A DNA stretch of 64,000 nt from Lasioglossum baleicum (lineage: Eukaryota; Arthropoda; Insecta; Hymenoptera; Halictidae), in NCBI RefSeq assembly GCF_051020765.1, contig NC_134930.1, positions 1,674,001 through 1,738,000 on the forward strand, in the 5' to 3' direction. The notes below the pieces were generated by a model. It made no database searches, had not been told where the DNA came from, and saw nothing but the letters and a program-made list of their open reading frames with translations. Positions 61,125 through 64,000 of the stretch are shown one piece after another (position 1 is the stretch's first letter; every line of letters begins with the position of its first letter). Both the position numbers and the translations under genes were made by a program.

Positions 61125-62851
61125 TGTCACGTCGCTTTCTTAACTTTTCGTACTGATGGTCGAACGAGGAATAGCGACACCGAGAATTTACAGGCGAGAA
61201 GCCGGGCCACGCTCGGCCGCGCGAGGCGTGGTCCTCTCGGGACAAAATACGTTCACAGTCTCGTTATTCGAAGATCAAACGTGATACAATTTCGGGCGCC
61301 AGACACCTGAAGGTGTCACGAGAAAGAATCGTAATCTAGACACGAAAGCGGAACGCGGTTGGACTCGCGAGACTGTGACGTAGCAAACGTAACCTGAATA
61401 GCTATCGCAAGGGCGCAGGATTCTACGTCAGGAGAACACGAGACGTTCCCCGCGACGGGAAGGTTTTCACACAAGGAATAGACAACGTTTCGGCTAACAA
61501 GATGTTTATTCGACGAAATGACTGAGCTGCCGACGATTCGGCAGCAATTACAAACGTAGCCGGCGCGTATTATCGCGACTGATGGAACTCGCACGCGCAA
61601 TGCCTCTCTTACTTTACAATTTCGCGAAGAATTCGGCCGCGATAAGAACTTCGCGACGCGGAAGGCCTCGAAGGCCGTTTTCCGACCGAACTCAGATGGA
61701 ATTCGCGGTTTCTCTTGGACTTGCGTCGATCGAACAGAATTTACGACCGCGAATCGAACACGCGACGGTGTCCCACCGTGGAACGAGCGCAGGTTATTTA
61801 GAATTAACGGCGGCGACGATAATATCCCGAATCCGCGACTTCGCGTTTAGATCGGCGTCGTACAACCGCCATAAGGCGGCCACGCGGCCCCCCGCTATCC
61901 GACCGGATTCGTACCGCGACAACGATATCCTTCACAATATGAAGGATTCGTGCTTGGACACTAACAGTGTCCCCAAAATCTCGTCCGCCTCGTTTGCCGT
62001 TAATTCTCGCGACACCTATTCCTAACCTCGCCGCGCTACCCGAGCCAACACGAACTTCACGAAATATCGAAAGCCTGATCGGCGCTTACCACAGGTAATT
62101 CAGCAGCCGCTACACGGCAGCGAATCTCTCGATCCCTTGGTTTCAGCAGGCGCAAAATACAATAATTAGCAATCGTTCAAAGATACAACTTTCTGTTAAC
62201 GATTCCGGAGACGCAGTGCACGTTCACGCGGTAGCTCGGGTACGCGGAAGCAGGGCGTCCCCCACTTTTCGTATTCCGCTTTCTTCACGCAACATTTCGG
62301 CCTATCGCTAACGCGGGATTTCGCTTCAGCGAATCCGTCGCGACGGCGCTCGGCTTCCGGCAGCGTTTGGCCACTCCGGCAGCGCTGATGTCCGATTGGC
62401 CGCTCCCCGATGAGACGATCGACGTCAGCCAATCCGGTTGCGGTGCAGCTTCTTCCCGGACGAGGCGACGACAGGGTAGAGTAGTTGATCGTCTCTGCAC
62501 CGGATGCCCTCGTCGGCGCCTCCAGGTTGATAGTCCTGGGCCTTGACGATCTCTCGTTGCTTTCCCTCGAGTTATGCCTTCTTCCTGCCTCGAGGTGCTG
62601 ATTCTTGACGGCGTGTTGCATACCGTGTTGAAAGTGGAATTCCGGATCCCGCCTGGGACCCGGATACGGTCCTGTAAACGTTTGTCACGCAAATTGGCGC
62701 GACATTCAAAACATTAGAATGCGCCTTTTTAGGTCTGTCTCGTGCCCAGGGAGATCGCTCGCAGCGGCCCTTATCGCGATGCTTGACCAAAGGGTGGCCC
62801 GGTCTTTCGTTCAGGAGTTTCGAGTGACCTAGGCAATCTTGCCACGTCACA
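61125..62851 (-). repeat. Complete LTR shared by units E and F (1727 bp)
   Basis: Shares the ACAAAATACG one-base deletion and CAGCCGCTACACGG variant with the LTR at 44824, but otherwise is of the common type. Confidence 0.95.
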
Positions 62852-63437
62852 ACTCCTCCCCCCCTCGGGGAGACCGGGCCATACCGGTGGCAGCCACCCA
62901 TCAGGCTTTCGCGGGCTGGGTAGCGGACGCTCTCCCTTGACTCGTTCCATCCAATATCACAAAACTACTTGTTCACCTTACCCCAACATGTATTCGCTAC
63001 CTTACCCCTTTACACTAAATACTTACTATATGTCGTACACCAATGCGGGCGAGAATCCTTCGACGACCGGCATTTATTCTAAAAAGAATGGTTCGCAAAA
63101 AAATTTTTCGCAAATGACCGTTATTCGCGACTGTTGGAATGGGTATTGGGTTTCTACAATAATTGGTAGTCCTATTTCGGCAACGATTCTTTAATCTAAC
63201 TTCTTTGGTGTCCTAGCGGCACAAAAATACAAGTTTGTCAGTCTTTTAAGAACAAGGTAACTTCTAATCTGTTTATTAGTAATATAAATTAGCTATTCTT
63301 TGCTAACGCTCCTTTCTGGGCAGCGTGCTTCTAGTAAAAAAAATAATATATGTCCCTCGTATGATTTTTATCCGTAATAATAACACGCAGGTAGGAGTTA
63401 ATCTCCCTTTGCGGCAGCGACTTCTCCGCCGGTTATC
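62852..63437 (-). other. 3' untranslated region and polypurine tract, unit F
   Basis: Same 586-bp layout as the other units; no gene. Confidence 0.78.
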
Positions 63438-64000
63438 CTAGGCTTTATATCCCCATGGGTGGTGTGGTCCGCCTTCCTTCCATTCTTGTCCGCATTTAGG
63501 GCAAGACTTTATGGTGTAGCCCCCTCGACCACATCGAAAACAGTACACTGTTGCGGGCTCCGAGCAGTATCGGTGGCTGTGTCCCCGTTTACCGCACCTC
63601 CAGCAGTTCCTCTGTCTATCGATAAATTGTATTTCTTGGGGCTTCTTTTGTTCCCTTCTTGTTTCCGGCAGCGATGGTTTTGTCCCAGGTTCCCTCTTGA
63701 GTAAGGGTGGTTCCCCATACCGGTATGCTTTCTCCAGAGGAGCAGCTTTTAGGAACTGTGGGTCCCTCTTCTCCGGTGCGGGCGCTTGTTTAGGCAGCCG
63801 TGGTCTAACTGGATTTATTATTGTGGGTCTGCTCGGTCTCTTGCGTCTCTCCTCTTGTCGCTTCTCCTCCTCTCGTCTCGCCCTTTCTCGTTCTTCTTCT
63901 TCTTGTCTCTCCTCTTCTCGTAATCTCGCTATCCCATGGCGGTGCACCCATTCGAAACTGTCTCGTACGTTTTCTATTATGCCTCTCGCCATTTTTCCCG
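63438..64000 (-). CDS. ORF3 of unit F, partial
   Basis: C-terminal 184+ residues: RE-rich helix and both zinc clusters. The N-terminal part lies outside the window. Confidence 0.85.
   Translation of the reverse strand, partial: GKMARGIIENVRDSFEWVHRHGIARLREEERQEEEERERARREEEKRQEERRKRPSRPTIINPVRPRLPKQAPAPEKRDPQFLKAAPLEKAYRYGEPPLLKREPGTKPSLPETRREQKKPQEIQFIDRQRNCWRCGKRGHSHRYCSEPATVYCFRCGRGGYTIKSCPKCGQEWKEGGPHHPWGYKA

Larger units (their letters stand above)
51281..62851 (-). mobile_element. Gypsy unit E, full length with gag frameshift
   Basis: LTR 61125-62851 (5'), PBS 61103-61120, leader, gag with a 1-nt insertion, pol, ORF3, polypurine tract 53009-53023, LTR 51281-53008 (3'). Complete layout; the only clear lesion is the gag homopolymer. 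Confidence 0.93.
61125..64000 (-). mobile_element. Gypsy unit F, cut by window end
   Basis: Its 3' LTR is 61125-62851; the 3' untranslated region with polypurine tract is 62852-63437, and ORF3 continues beyond the window. Extends the - strand tandem array to at least three units. Confidence 0.92.

Noticed and set aside
1..64000. Treating the whole inverted array as an assembly artefact
   Set aside because: Copies carry distinct private and arm-specific variants (gag frameshift, ORF3 repeat number, Polinton insertion, deletion in D), so they are not simple duplicate contigs. Artefact at individual junctions cannot be excluded.

Overview
The window is insect-type nuclear DNA made almost entirely of mobile elements; no host gene, rRNA or tRNA gene was found. 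The CpG-rich composition, GT-AG introns of 56-101 bp, TATA plus TCAGT core promoters and a Maverick/Polinton next to Ty3/gypsy elements suggest an insect genome, perhaps a hymenopteran such as an ant (inference).

Backbone. One Ty3/gypsy family with about 1.73 kb LTRs (TGTGACG...CGTGACA) occurs six times. The PBS matches tRNA-Lys3. Each complete unit has a 1.8 kb T-rich leader, gag (469 aa), pol (protease, RT, RNase H, integrase) in the -1 frame, and a third ORF (373-393 aa) in the env position. ORF3 is not env-like; it ends in gag-like zinc knuckles. Neighbouring units share single LTRs. A, B and C run head to tail on the + strand: LTR 1-656 (partial), A to 28687, LTR 28688-30415, B to 38589, LTR 38590-40316, C to 44801. 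D, E and F run head to tail on the - strand: LTR 44824-46550, D to 51280, LTR 51281-53008, E to 61124, LTR 61125-62851, F to the window end. The arms meet at a 14-nt filler (44806-44819), forming a huge inverted repeat. B has all three ORFs open. A is split by an insertion. C is a divergent unit with an open Gag but almost no pol. D lost its leader, gag and protease active site. E has a one-base gag frameshift. F is cut by the window.

Nested element. A 19,850-bp Maverick/Polinton (3271-23120) sits in gag of unit A, flanked by the 6-bp duplication GACGTA and bounded by TIRs of about 1.1-1.3 kb. It carries a full virus-like set. Replication: a protein-primed family B DNA polymerase with a 61-bp intron. 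Integration: an rve integrase with a chromodomain. Packaging and maturation: a FtsK/HerA ATPase and an adenain-like protease. Capsid: a double-jelly-roll major capsid protein, a penton-like minor capsid protein, and a PLA2-domain minor protein. Accessory: two fibre-like coiled-coil proteins, a DUF8207-like protein, a BIR (IAP-like) protein, a possible nuclease-fold protein and several small ORFs. Polymerase-side genes read + on the left; integrase, fibres, DUF8207 and ATPase read -; capsid and accessory genes read + on the right. A divergent promoter region lies at 16326-16445. Two related foldbacks (9747-10302, 10441-10912) separate the convergent blocks.

The most unusual signals are: a strand-specific GCTGCC(G) motif iterated through the gypsy RNA in both coding and noncoding sequence; ORF3 with a duplicated nucleocapsid-like module; a -1 frameshift heptamer with a stem at the right distance; the paired tandem arrays with PBS-associated breakpoints; and the BIR gene plus paired fibre genes in an apparently intact Polinton.
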